Positions 37,801 to 42,279 of a DNA stretch of 64,000 nt are shown one piece after another (positions within the stretch are counted from its first letter, which is position 1; each line of letters opens with the position of its first letter). The stretch covers positions 27,053,312-27,117,311 of the forward strand of contig CM063113.1 in the NCBI GenBank assembly GCA_031841125.1, in the 5' to 3' direction. Made by a program: the position numbers and the translations under genes. The notes beneath the pieces are model-generated. The model searched no databases. It worked only from the letters and a program-made list of their open reading frames with translations, and was not told the DNA's origin. The DNA comes from Acanthococcus lagerstroemiae. Taxonomy: Eukaryota; Arthropoda; Insecta; Hemiptera; Eriococcidae.

Positions 37801-40191
37801 TACAGAAAGTTCACTGTATAATGTTCCTCTTGTTACCCCGTTGGGCTTACGTATCTAATTTGTATTATTGTATTAACGTTTGCATGTGTTATTAGTTCTC
37901 TTTGTCCCTAGTATATTGTACATTTATTATTTTTTAAATTTGTTTTTGTTATTAGTAAGTTGGGCCTGGGCACGGAAATTTTCCTTGTCGTTGTTAGGAA
38001 TAGGCTTTAATTTTTGTATTCATTCCATATTTTGTTATAGTTTCTAGTATTTTGCACATAATACCGAAATCTTGACATTTTCTGCGTCTCGTCTTTTGTA
38101 ATTTTGTATTTGTTCTATCATATTTTTCATTTACCTATTTTATTTTTTCGGGTCAGTATGTTGAGATAAGCGCTACTAGGTTCAACGACTTGCCATACCC
38201 TTTATTTAAAATTCCTTATAATTTCTGTAAAATTAAAATTATTCTACTCGCATATTATATATCATTATTATTACAAACTCTTAATTTATTTGCATTATTA
38301 TTTCTCATATTTGCGTGCGCACAGAACAGAAATAGGCTTTAAGGTAAATACGTCACATGTGCGCACAGAACAGAAATAGGCTTCAAGGTAAATACGTCAC
38401 AAAGTGTCGAAACCGTCATCACATATTGGAACCCTTTTCGTCACAATATGGCCACAATAACCGCCAGTAAATGACTCTAAAAACGCGCCACAAAGTGACG
38501 AAATTGTCGACACATGTTGGAACCATTTTCGTCTCAATACTGTCACAATATGGCTCTTTTCTAAAACTGTGGCCATTGCATTCTGTCTTCCGATTGGTTG
38601 AAATTTTCGCCACATTCTGTAGAAAAAAGCGCCATTTGGCTGTTTAATGCCAGATTTTGCACACTGGGAAGATAAGCAACGGTTGACTCGGAATTCACCA
38701 TTTCTAATTAAAGCCATCGAATAGGGTAAAAATACAGTTTTATTTATTCAATGTGTTGCTAATAGAAAATAACGTCGCAAAAATTTCTCAACTGAAAAAG
38801 CACAGGAGATCAAATTTGGTCCAAATTAAAAATTGGAAGCGATATTCGAAATCAGCGACACAACACTACCCCTATTTCGATACTTCGTGCAATTTTACGC
38901 CGGAGAAACTGAATTCGTATTACAACAGTGCTCTGGAAGGGTAACACGAATTCATCGCGCGAAACTGATCACAGAAAAACTGTTCGAAGGGAACTTTGTT
39001 CGCACGAAAATAGATAGCGTGAAATTCACCGTAAACGAAAATAGATCGCATTCTGTTTACATTTCTCTCATGGTAGGGTCCCAATTGCCCAAAAAAACCG
39101 GCCCGCTCGATGTGGCTGTTAAAAGCGATTTTATGACTGATTATTGTTCTACATACTCAAACAATGAAATTTAGCCTGTATGCCCATTTTCCCGTGTCCC
39201 CCTTTTCCGAGGTTCCACCCTCCAAATCTTAGAACCCTGCTTATCTCTTTTTCGAAAAAGTTTTCAAATAAAAGTTGTTTATTCATGTCCCTTCTATAGC
39301 TTTGGTTATTATCAAAATTCAATTTGGAGCAACCGTTGACCTTCAAATTCGAAAAAACTTCAAAAAACATCAAAATCACGTTTTTTGCATTTTTCATGGA
39401 AAATTTCAAACATAGAGTAAAATTGATAATCACAAGAAGTTCTTAGAATTGAATTTCCTTTCAAACAAGCTATATCATTAACCTAACACCAGCGAGTAAT
39501 ATTAAAAATATACCTTTCAAGGATCTGTTGAGTCATTTTCAAACAAAAAAATAACTCATTCAGCTTATTGTTTCTGAAGTTATGGAATACATCAAGACTT
39601 TGCCTCATCTGCCAGAAAAAAAGATTATGATATATGATAACGTACGAAAATTTGACGCAAGGGAATTGTGATATACCGAAGAATTTGAAAATTCATGGAC
39701 ACGAGGAAGCTGACACGCTCATCATTTTGCATGCATCGACAATAGAAAAAGACGCTTTTCTTACCGTCTTGGCATCAGATACGGATGTTTTAATGCTGTT
39801 GATTTACTTCTACAAAAAATTTCTTCCAAAAAATACGTTTCTATTGTATGGATCCGGTAAAAATCAACGCACCATTTCTCTCAGTTCCGCCTATGAAAGC
39901 CTTGCTTTCATTTGAGACATTTTTCAAAAGAATCTGTTCAGCCTATCGAGCGTGATGGCATTTCATCGACCCATTTATAATATGGAAAAGAAAAAGAAAT
40001 AAGATTCATGTTTATACGTACAATGTCTGGTTCAGAAGGTAATTGCTCGAGTCGTCTTTCCTGATATAACTGTTTTCAAGCAATCGTACGTCCAGCTTTC
40101 TTTCGATCATCACTGTCTTTATGTCATTGTACAACTTATCGTTCATCTCCAGCGGAAGTGGAGCCGGTTGCCAATCATTTCCTAATAAACA
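3626..40191 (-). CDS. NACHT and WD-repeat (NWD-type) protein gene, 22 linked exons, both ends open
   Basis: NWD proteins are large cytosolic STAND-class NTPases: an N-terminal regulatory segment, a NACHT P-loop ATPase, a helical region and C-terminal WD40 propellers that act as an assembly and protein-binding platform. Twenty-two minus-strand exons were joined by hand. All introns are GT-AG, every junction phase is compatible, and the chain gives exactly 1452 codons without a stop. A Walker A motif (GDHGSGKT, 25554-25577) and a Walker B-like block (LLLILIDD) lie in exon 5; WD repeats ending in VWD, VWN or VWG fill exons 11 to 21. The chain starts inside the conserved N-terminal region, so upstream exon(s) are missing, and exon 22 ends in a donor, so 3' exon(s) are also missing. 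Repeats fill the introns. Family assignment is from remembered motifs, not a search; NWD2-like versus NWD1-like is not resolved. Confidence 0.85.
3926..4159 (-). CDS. NWD gene exon 21: last clear WD blade
   Basis: It encodes GSDDKRVIVWDCDRG and then a beta-rich segment ending in an alanine/proline/valine-rich linker (APAYVAPAPVAPVV). The acceptor is ccgcag and the donor gtacgt; phase 1 in and out. Confidence 0.92.
4241..4439 (-). CDS. NWD gene exon 20: WD40 repeats
   Basis: It encodes GHTDQVTCVSVSISKKSMVV with SWDTNLIIWDIVTGD, then GHLGHVTCVQLAGDG. The acceptor is tgtgtag and the donor gtaccg. Phase 0 in, phase 1 out. Confidence 0.94.
4783..4951 (-). CDS. NWD gene exon 19: WD40 repeat
   Basis: It encodes SEDITCFALTYDAKHVITGS and KDMSLKVWQVNGG, a canonical blade. 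The acceptor is gttgcag and the donor gtagat. Phase 2 in, phase 0 out. Confidence 0.92.
5134..5327 (-). CDS. NWD gene exon 18: WD40 repeat
   Basis: It encodes GHQSTITTVQVMADSRRVVS with NLAIWAADNG, then a blade start (FIVCGDGD). The acceptor is tttgcag and the donor gtgagt. Phase 0 in, phase 2 out. Confidence 0.92.
5415..5605 (-). CDS. NWD gene exon 17: WD40 repeats
   Basis: It encodes GDGLVNVWLLNTHELQSTME, then GHSGAVTCLAISLNG with VVSGSEDKSARVWGL. These are two canonical WD40 units with GH and VW ends. The acceptor is tttgcag and the donor gtacgt. Phase 1 in, phase 0 out. Confidence 0.94.
6738..6802 (+). repeat. Two direct copies of the AGGTG...CGACACTG motif
   Basis: TTAGGTGTTGTAAACGACAC and, about 40 bp on, TTAGGTGCCGTCAACGACAC, each followed by a TGYGCGYG block. 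The same word forms both arms of the palindrome at 7550-7655. Confidence 0.55.
7109..7334. mobile_element. MITE with about 26-bp TIRs and internal tandem repeats
   Basis: The ends are AGGTGCGTCCACATTAGGAT and its inverse, continuing for about 26 bp with near-perfect match. The flanking trinucleotide ATA (7106-7108 and 7335-7337) is a likely target duplication. The interior contains 3-4 copies of an 18-bp unit around CAGACACTGATCATC. No coding capacity; superfamily uncertain (3-bp duplication is compatible with a PIF/Harbinger-like element). Confidence 0.7.
7550..7655. repeat. Palindrome with 38-bp arms and a 30-bp loop
   Basis: The left arm 7550-7587 begins TTTATTTAGGTGTCGCATAC. The right arm 7618-7655 is its inverse with only a few mismatches. 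The GTGTCG...CGACAC core is itself a small inverted repeat. Confidence 0.75.
8166..8321 (-). CDS. NWD gene exon 16: WD40 repeat
   Basis: It encodes NRLAYWNFRDVGLIE, a polar loop, then VPITCMQVSADGTTAVTG. The acceptor is tttgcag and the donor gtatac; phase 1 in and out. The next intron (5606-8165) carries MITE and foldback repeats. Confidence 0.9.
8621..8801 (-). CDS. NWD gene exon 15: WD40 repeats
   Basis: It encodes VVSLSLANDNQRAIAGGTDS with RVYVFDM, and the start of the next blade (VNCVKVTNNDDFLVSAG). The acceptor is ttccag and the donor gtgagt. Phase 0 in, phase 1 out. Confidence 0.92.
8870..9230 (+). repeat. Interspersed 350-bp repeat, copy 2 (intronic)
   Basis: It lies in the intron between NWD exons 14 and 15, opposite in orientation to the gene. 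It aligns by eye from CCTCTCCTCTCCAATGTACA through TTTTCTCCCTCCATCAGCCA to CTGAACTGAACACTTCTG with copy 3. Weak frame conservation between copies 2 and 3 is what produces similar-looking short ORFs. Confidence 0.65.
9284..9486 (-). CDS. NWD gene exon 14: WD40 repeats
   Basis: It encodes STDKSVCLWDLETFSLL, then a blade ending IYLHSVATGTFIHTLRGH. The acceptor is gtgcag and the donor gtaagt. Phase 1 in, phase 0 out. Confidence 0.92.
9583..9770 (-). CDS. NWD gene exon 13: WD40 repeats
   Basis: It encodes VLCVTCALNNTLVISGGEDS and the next blade's GPVTQVLYTSIGDVLVSS. The acceptor is cacccag and the donor gtaaat. Phase 2 in, phase 1 out. Confidence 0.9.
9860..9983 (-). CDS. NWD gene exon 12: WD40 repeat
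   Basis: This is one clear WD40 repeat: GHSGAVICLTITND, then LLLTGSEDTSVIVWNL. The acceptor is gttacag and the donor gtaagt. Phase 1 in, phase 2 out. Confidence 0.92.
10297..10428 (-). CDS. NWD gene exon 11: start of WD region
   Basis: It encodes the first propeller blade (AQHIVVLPLSGDPQLWHAMS, then LVHTFKG). The acceptor is gtaacag with a weak pyrimidine tract; the donor is gtgagt. Phase 1 in and out. An inverted LINE segment begins only about 50-60 bp upstream of this acceptor. Confidence 0.85.
10487..10852 (-). pseudogene. LINE endonuclease N-terminal part, inverted relative to the rest
   Basis: Minus-strand frame with LKIITFNCQRI, then EKAWEEQNFGIVGISETKLF, the classic start of an APE-type endonuclease (TFN.R.L and I.GLSET blocks). 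It lacks everything beyond about the first third of the domain; the missing continuation is found in the opposite orientation from about 10900. Confidence 0.75.
10909..13274 (+). pseudogene. RTE-type endonuclease/reverse transcriptase, frame-broken
   Basis: The region carries the endonuclease end (EIDFALVND, then SSDHRALKIHLL near 11160), linker helices, RT blocks 1-4 in 11577-12278 (LGPDGIENKYLK, RPISLTSNVSKIFAKLL, TGFRRGRST), then GVKQGDPLSP and the catalytic FADD at 12514-12525 in 12263-12772. The C-terminal region with GRPKMRWVDEI lies in 12693-13274. The frame shifts at least three times (around 11620, 12250 and 12720), so no single protein can be made. Confidence 0.85.
13480..13880 (+). 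repeat. Interspersed 350-bp repeat, copy 3, with (TC)n
   Basis: This is the best-preserved copy: CCTCTCCAATGTTCATTTTT, TTTCTCCCTCGATCGGCCAG, CTATCGATCAATTAACACAC, then ATGCCCTCGCCGCGGTCCGG. A (TC)n run followed by (AC)n at 13815-13850 interrupts its end. It lies in the intron between NWD exons 10 and 11, beside the LINE. Confidence 0.65.
14350..14800 (+). pseudogene. RTE-type LINE, C-terminal fragment
   Basis: The plus frame encodes a GCETR block, then RRMLKIPWTVNRTNASII, RILQFLGRITRRHSDNL and a GKLERKRSRGRSPKKW block. These are the standard order of motifs after the RT domain in RTE-type elements (GCETW, RRML.I.W, FLGH..R, GKRGRGRR..W). An in-frame stop near 14430 and loss of the RT domain mark it as dead. 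It differs from the neighbouring LINE. Confidence 0.75.
15138..15263 (-). CDS. NWD gene exon 10
   Basis: It encodes MAWCDGYTDPLLVPLTAWLQ followed by PPLPLYV, matching the conserved segment just before the first WD repeat. The acceptor is ccgacag and the donor gtaagc; phase 1 in and out. The following 4.7-kb intron contains two LINE fragments. Confidence 0.9.
15663..15896 (-). CDS. NWD gene exon 9
   Basis: It encodes LCNFDFLLASVRTISVSYLR, the highly typical (L)CNFDFLLAK motif, and then helices with ALTRDTLQLGAQIICWL (family pattern L..DP.QLA.QL.GRL). The acceptor is tttttcag and the donor gtgcga; phase 1 in and out. Confidence 0.9.
15994..16113 (-). CDS. NWD gene exon 8
   Basis: It encodes SLRHVEESWIHLLKAG, matching the family's R.L.ELP.HLLKAG block. 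The acceptor is tttttag and the donor gttagc; phase 1 in and out. It joins exon 9 through a GGC codon. Confidence 0.85.
17006..17428. repeat. Possible small MITE (AGGGTGTTTGC ends)
   Basis: AGGGTGTTTGC at 17006-17016 and its exact inverse at 17418-17428 bound 423 bp of non-coding DNA. No convincing target duplication was seen. Part of the left flank (CTCGCAGATAGCGAGG..GTAAGAGGGT) recurs inverted at about 30305-30345. Confidence 0.35.
17448..17857 (+). mobile_element. tRNA-derived SINE with perfect 12-bp target duplication
   Basis: The 5' part carries pol III boxes: A box TGGCGTAGCGG at 17458-17468 and B box AGTTCGAATAC at 17503-17513. The stretch CTTTTGAAATCC recalls the anticodon loop of a tRNA-Ser(TGA). 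A tRNA-unrelated body follows. AACTTCTATGCT occurs exactly at 17436-17447 and 17858-17869, bracketing the insert. It is about 410 bp with no evident poly-A tail. Confidence 0.85.
18233..18439 (-). CDS. NWD gene exon 7
   Basis: It encodes ALLMEKFMSGRLLLCWRHKL, matching the family pattern LL.EK...GKLLL.W.H. An acidic and serine-rich tail (NESDDENAENKSKSES) follows. The acceptor is aatttcag and the donor gtgagt; phase 1 in and out. The intron upstream (18440-23346) is filled by repeats, and a long-TIR element ends about 90 bp downstream of the donor. Confidence 0.85.
18809..19226. mobile_element. Short TIR element, CAGGGTGTCTACC ends, 5-bp target duplication
   Basis: CAGGGTGTCTACC (18809-18821) and its exact inverse (19214-19226) bound 418 bp. 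Subterminal GTATGACTTT-type words occur at both ends. CGATA flanks both sides (18804-18808 and 19227-19231). Non-coding; superfamily not assigned. Confidence 0.65.
19500..20740. repeat. Degenerate word-repeat DNA (AAGACTCATTAAGACT-type)
   Basis: About 1.2 kb where words like AAGACTCATTAAGACTCGTT recur at irregular 12-25-nt spacing with heavy divergence. It is interrupted near 20200-20460 by a stretch without the word. No genes. Confidence 0.5.
21617..22243. mobile_element. piggyBac-like MITE
   Basis: The left end is CTAA followed by CCCTTAAATGCCACTCTTAC. The right end is GGGG followed by TTAA, with an inverted match (AATGCCATTCTTAGTGGAAT, then TCACTAAAAT) a little inside. CCC/GGG ends next to TTAA, one copy mutated to CTAA, are the piggyBac signature. 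Non-coding. Confidence 0.5.
23347..23574 (-). CDS. NWD gene exon 6: post-NACHT helical region
   Basis: It encodes ELERLQEQFGEEAVARFASF and then EFGLSETEMLELLMPT, the NWD-type winged-helix-like segment (family pattern L..RYGLTE.ELL.LL). The acceptor is gttgcag and the donor gtgagt; phase 1 in and out. Compared with my recollection of the family, roughly 80-100 residues that normally lie between the ATPase and this segment seem absent, so one small exon may be missing between 23.6 and 25.07 kb. Confidence 0.85.
23575..25072 (-). other. Intron between NWD exons 6 and 5
   Basis: It contains a minus-strand LINE fragment (24485-24724) and otherwise AT-rich DNA. A family-conserved segment seems to be missing from the protein here, so a small phase-1 exon could be hidden, but none could be supported. 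Confidence 0.6.
24485..24724 (-). pseudogene. LINE C-terminal fragment
   Basis: Minus frame with KILLGLMIRESGLDWNKIL, then GKRGRGRPVRDALTNWCKVW. The GKRGRGRP..R...W block is the usual C-terminal basic motif of RTE/R4-type LINE proteins. No RT domain accompanies it. It lies in the intron between NWD exons 5 and 6. Confidence 0.55.
25073..25733 (-). CDS. NWD gene exon 5: NACHT ATPase domain
   Basis: This 661-bp exon is the largest and carries nearly the whole NTPase core. Walker A is GDHGSGKTS at exon residues 53-61, with sensor-like LRFCGITPRSS at about residues 82-92 and Walker B LLLILIDDLHQLN at about 151-163. It ends in an IICTTLYSPEVLK strand, as in STAND ATPases. GC content is much higher than in the flanks. 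Two overlapping donors exist (gtaggt and gtgaga 4 bp apart). The first (exon ending at 25073) is chosen because only it keeps the frame of exon 6. Confidence 0.93.
25734..27776 (-). other. Intron between NWD exons 5 and 4
   Basis: About 2 kb of AT-rich sequence. Several chance ORFs are rich in F, K and L and unrelated to known families. I see no gene, TIR pair or recognisable repeat in it. Confidence 0.65.
27777..27933 (-). CDS. NWD gene exon 4
   Basis: It contains VRWRTNGINPACAEHDTYL, matching the family motif W.P.GV(I)NP..PEH..YL, and a helix ending in an RIND..IEQ stretch. The acceptor is tttctag and the donor gtaaat. Phase 2 in, phase 0 out, so exon 5 begins on a whole codon. Confidence 0.85.
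28028..28169 (-). CDS. NWD gene exon 3
   Basis: It begins LDPEHVIAVMREFTEDPD and continues with a basic helical stretch (FKNYLKSKIPSDSL) typical of the linker before the NACHT domain. The acceptor is tttacag and the donor gtaagt. Phase 1 in, phase 2 out. The dicistronic mitoregulin/pallidin locus lies in the intron just upstream. Confidence 0.8.
28170..28851 (-). other. Intron sequence between NWD exon 3 and the nested gene
   Basis: Unique-looking AT-rich DNA that should include the 3' UTR and cleavage site of the pallidin-like transcript. No clear AATAAA was seen on the minus strand within the first few hundred bases. Confidence 0.5.
28852..29202 (-). CDS. BLOC1S6: Pallidin-like BLOC-1 subunit 6 (116 aa)
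   Basis: Pallidin is a coiled-coil subunit of BLOC-1, which directs cargo to lysosome-related organelles such as insect pigment granules. The ORF starts at a strong-context ATG (A at -3, G at +4). It gives a short serine/alanine N-terminus and then an almost continuous helix: KKQIDELTKKQEPVI, ELNEIQAVVKMYQHRLIMLK and REMNSLQGRSKNLKERSVRL. The spacing of the Y-H-x-L-x-x-(I/L)-(R/K)-(R/K)-E-M block and the following LK.R...L.Q.K matches the pallidin C-terminal half. It is shorter than the human protein (about 170 aa) because the N-terminal extension is reduced. It is the second ORF after the mitoregulin-like ORF. Snapin was considered and fits less well. No polyadenylation signal was recognised just downstream. 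Confidence 0.7.
   Translation of the reverse strand: MADTTATASASAECMNAFSTQFVNTYCQKLIATKKQIDELTKKQEPVIAEIAEENGKLYDKTFLRELNEIQAVVKMYQHRLIMLKREMNSLQGRSKNLKERSVRLKQNKSRSVNKS
29214..29387 (-). CDS. MTLN: Mitoregulin-like mitochondrial micropeptide (57 aa)
   Basis: Mitoregulin is a single-pass micropeptide of the inner mitochondrial membrane that supports respiratory complexes and fatty-acid oxidation in vertebrates (human protein 56 aa). The ATG frame here gives 57 residues: a short N-terminus, one hydrophobic segment (VPLLVSFALGVLVGY, residues about 9-23), a basic stretch (WTRRKRDKLLARLNDAQ) and a short acidic end. Length, single membrane segment, the G-V-L-hydrophobic-G motif and the RRKR..L.AAQKQL-like tail all match. 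The start is the first ATG (29385-29387); its context (G at -3, C at +4) is only moderate. The stop TGA lies 11 nt before the ATG of the pallidin-like ORF. It sits in an intron of the NWD gene on the same strand. Homology is by recall and not searched. Confidence 0.75.
   Translation of the reverse strand: MPFGVKFCVPLLVSFALGVLVGYKAKEYRIQWTRRKRDKLLARLNDAQKQLEVLTSV
29924..30094. mobile_element. 171-bp hAT-type MITE nested in the 1.6-kb element
   Basis: CAGTGGCATATTTA at the left and GGATACGCCACTG at the right are near-inverse. Flanks GGTATGGT and GATACGGT match at 6 of 8 positions, an aged 8-bp duplication. Confidence 0.65.
30641..30886. repeat. Foldback element with 22-bp arms
   Basis: GACGCTGTTAAGCGTAAGGG at the left and an inverse arm (TTCCTTACGCGTAACAGCGTC) at 30866-30886 bound 246 bp of AT-rich non-coding DNA inside the hAT element. 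Confidence 0.55.
30920..31068. mobile_element. Mariner-like MITE copy A
   Basis: 149 bp with 26-bp TIRs starting AAGTCTGGTCCAGTTAAGAA, flanked by TA on both sides (30918-30919 and 31069-31070). The interior (CTGGCTACCCGCAATACACA) matches copy B. Confidence 0.75.
31441..32337. other. Non-coding intron stretch
   Basis: A second CAGGGTTGG end occurs at about 31449, without a recognised partner. A G-run lies near 31700. A minus-strand open stretch at 31870-32030 is GC-rich like an exon but fits neither the NWD phase nor any family I know. Confidence 0.4.
32338..32474 (-). CDS. NWD gene exon 2
   Basis: It encodes an amphipathic helical stretch (KTTKVIREAASVLSDRG) and then HSAVEHQIQHAL. This corresponds to the family's AA....G...D..H.Y..SVTE.EI region ahead of the NACHT domain. 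The acceptor is cacgcag and the donor gtgagt after TTAG. Phase 2 in and phase 1 out join exon 3 as a GAT codon. Confidence 0.8.
32475..35028. other. Left part of the 7.5-kb intron between NWD exons 2 and 1
   Basis: Holds one mariner-like MITE (34531-34676), several 8-12-nt C/G runs and AT-rich DNA. Two short minus-strand stretches near 32920-33023 and 33328-33420 have splice-like borders but do not fit the gene's phase. Confidence 0.5.
34531..34676. mobile_element. Mariner-like MITE
   Basis: GCCTAATTAGACCCAACCT at the left and an inverse end reading ACCTAATAAGACCCAACCT, flanked by TA on each side (34529-34530 and 34677-34678). 146 bp, non-coding. Confidence 0.6.
35029..35491 (+). repeat. Dispersed repeat, copy A left half
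   Basis: It begins CAGGGTGTGTCCATTC and includes TTTTCCAGGTTTTCCAGAC and TTTTCGAGGTCGCTGTAT. It matches 46925-47368 almost throughout. Its right half resumes at 38669 after a 3.18-kb insertion. Confidence 0.75.
35640..35830 (+). repeat. Subterminal tandem repeat, two 90-bp copies
   Basis: CCAGTTAAATGGCCATTATG recurs with a 90-bp period (35664 and 35754), with conserved ATGTGTCN and CGTCAGATTRTGA blocks around it. Confidence 0.7.
35955..36273 (+). CDS. Possible two-exon gene (77 aa) inside the TIR element
   Basis: Exon 1 is 35955-36021: an ATG in good context (A at -3) gives 22 residues (MSGVLDVAASEENGITIKYF...) and ends in a perfect donor, GGTAAGT. Exon 2 is 36107-36273: the acceptor GGGTACAG leads, in matching phase, to 54 residues (AVYLLAGGIHSPGNWLTKK and RLVSYPCTGYWKHDVNNGHG) and a TAA. 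The joined frame has 77 residues. I do not recognise the protein. It may be the first exons of a transposon gene, a captured host exon pair, or chance. The A20 run directly after the stop is notable. Confidence 0.4.
37305..37511 (+). CDS. Weak ORF (68 aa), basic, in the TIR element
   Basis: ATG frame MRHTPRATRREPQSSATEP, rich in R, A and E, ending after a GGGVG stretch. It is preceded by TATTCCTCTAG, which could be an acceptor. No family recognised; composition follows the local G-rich strand, so chance is likely. Confidence 0.2.
   Translation: MRHTPRATRREPQSSATEPALERRAVAPRRALEPSSAVDLVVASGGEVEWVNTEHNFREGGGVGSKMS
38315..38402 (+). repeat. Tandem repeat, two 44-bp copies
   Basis: GTGCGCACAGAACAGAAATA occurs at 38315 and 38359, each followed by GGCTTYAAGGTAAATACGTC. 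A further 92-bp pair (CACAAAGTGWCGAAA at 38399 and 38491) follows, approaching the right TIR. Confidence 0.75.
38669..38950 (+). repeat. Dispersed repeat, copy A right half
   Basis: GGTTGACTCGGAATTCACC through ACAGTGCTCTGGAAGGG matches 47374-47640 closely and continues the left half interrupted at 35491. Confidence 0.75.
38951..40021. other. Intron stretch with one transposon-like protein fragment
   Basis: Apart from 39634-39915, AT-rich DNA without recognised features, ending at the donor of NWD exon 1. Confidence 0.5.
39634..39915 (+). pseudogene. Fragment of a repetitive-element protein (HEEADT motif)
   Basis: The frame contains HGHEEADTLIILHAS and LASDTDVLMLLIYF. HEEADT..(I/L)..HA followed by a DTDVL block is a pairing I associate with an uncharacterised protein family spread by transposons in hydra, aphids and other animals. 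The fragment is isolated, has no good start and ends at a stop soon after. Assignment is by recall. Confidence 0.4.
40022..40191 (-). CDS. NWD gene exon 1 of those found (N-terminal NWD segment)
   Basis: The frame begins with a leucine-rich start followed by GNDWQPAPLP and later LLENSYIRKDD, which match the NWD-family pattern of a short LLG..Y..PLP block followed by LLE.WY..DDN. The acceptor is tttcag and the donor gtacgt. Entry is phase 0; two bases (TT) carry over to exon 2. It sits 7.5 kb upstream of exon 2, and no further upstream exon could be recognised to the right. Confidence 0.7.
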
Positions 40192-42279
40192 CTGAAACAA
40201 AATAACAAACATATACATTAAAGATCGAAGACACAGCGAATATTCTGAACAATTGTGTTGCACCGTGTGGCGCCGGGGGACAGTAGTATCATTTAACCCC
40301 CTGTCGAAAATTTTTCAAATCTTCGATCTCAACTCCGTTCACGTTTTCTTCAGTCCAAATTCAATTTGTTGACGATGATAATGGCAAAAAATATTCGGCC
40401 AAAAACTATACTAACGGCACCTAGTAAGTGAAGGAAGGAAACATTGTGAGCGTTATACCTACACTAGTATTTTCTTAAATTTCAAAGATGAATTTTTCAA
40501 AAAGTCAGGGCAATTTTTCTCGAGAAATATGAGAAGCGTAAACGAAGAAAAAGTGACGATGGAAATTATTCAGGTCAGTAATGACATCTTGAGAAATTTA
40601 GCACCTAGTTCTCGAAAATCGATTTGGTCAAGTATTGCCAGAGGTCATCATCACTAGTTAACAAAATCTGAGCTGGAATTATCGATACAAATACATATCG
40701 ATCGACGTAGTTTCAATTCTGAGTAGAATTTCCTTCGGTCTAGTGAGTCTTTTGAACCTCGAATATTCGCCCACTGAGGCTAATTTTATCTTCGTGGTCG
40801 TACAAATTCGTTTTCTCCTTTTTGTTATGTTCTTGACTGATTTCCACCCCCTTCGAACCAACATTCTCGGTGCCCTGCTACAAATGCTGTAGCCAGGTAA
40901 AATTGAATTTGCTTTGTTGCCTCTTCGGTCTCAGTCCATTCCTGTTTGCAACCGCATCCACCGGTGCCACCGACTCAGGAGTGATCAAAATACGCTGCCT
41001 TACATTCTATTGTGAATGATAGTATTCGATTTCTGACAGAAATGATATTCACGGGAAATTGCCGGCCTTGAAATAAGAATTTTACGTTTCTAATTGGTGC
41101 AAAGTTTATTCCATATGTCGTAATAAATTGAAAGTAATTTTTGAAATTCTCATCGCCGTGTCGTTTTAAATGTCCTGCCAATCGTGCTCGATGCTCAGAT
41201 TTGATTCTTCGCCTTAATGTAAAGTATGAGCGGCTTACGGTGCGACGGCATCAACGGTACACTCACTCTTTCCCTTCCAAAATTACCTTCAACGAGGCAC
41301 GAAATAAAACCACTGAAACTCGGTCGAGGTTCATGTTTTTCACGAGTCTAACAAGCGGCGACAATATTCTCGCGGTTCCAGGCGAATGTCGAATTTTCCA
41401 GACCCAAAAGTTATCCAACGGTCGGGGGTTACGTACAACAGAATAGGCAGATACCTACATATAACAAGCCACAGAACTTTTTTCATCGTGTCGCCGGAAC
41501 AGGTGGTCCGTCAATCCGACTTTGAAACAGGAAAAAAAAAGTTTCTATACAACGAAACTTATTTCCAGAAAATTGTTCGCAGTATTGCGGACCTTCCTCG
41601 CTCGCTCACACGTCCCTCTCTTTCTCGCTCTTCCTACTTTTTTCTTGTGGACAAGTCGACTCAGGCGTGAAGTTACACAAGTTAAAACTTTTTCGCAGCA
41701 CAGAATACGGCCTCCGGGAAAACTGAACGATATACTTCGACATTAGAATAAGCCGCAGTTTCTCAGCCCTGGATCCCGAACGCGCAACAGAAGCAGCGAA
41801 GATACTGGATACAGACATTTCTTCGTCAGAGGCTTATAATTTATTTCTCCTTTGGGCCAGTTACTGGACATGATAGTTACTATATTGCTATATTGCTCGA
41901 GTTAAATAGTCCGTCTCTTTGACACTCCTCTTTCCCACCCATCTCTTCACCTATCCAGCCACTCTACATATTTAACTAAGAGTAGCACATTCTGCACGTC
42001 AAAAAACTGTGCTCTGTTGGGACTATGCGAGTAGTAAGATAGGCATACTGCTACAGTTTAGTTGGAATCTGGAAGTTATGTCAAGGTTATTGACAGGGTT
42101 CAATGATCTGGGCAGCATTGATGTTATTGGATTGGGATTCAATAAATTTTGTTAATCAGCTGCTAGGTTTTAACCTACGTGTAAACCTATAATGTAATCT
42201 ACAGTTAAGGTCATTTCACTTCAGTCCAGTCGCGTTGAGAAGTCAATGATCCGCAGGTTTTTGGAACTTGCATGAGAGA

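Larger units (their letters stand above)
35492..38668. mobile_element. 3177-bp TIR element with 2-bp target duplication
   Basis: Perfect 17-bp TIRs CCCAGTGTGCAAAATCT (35492-35508) and inverse (38652-38668). AA flanks both ends (35490-35491 and 38669-38670). The insertion is proved by a paralogous repeat at 46.9-47.65 kb, where the two flanks are directly joined. Subterminal tandem repeats lie inside both ends. The interior includes a possible two-exon gene, an A20 run (36280-36299), a G-rich stretch (36550-37500) and AT-rich DNA. No known transposase was recognised. Superfamily unassigned. Confidence 0.85.
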
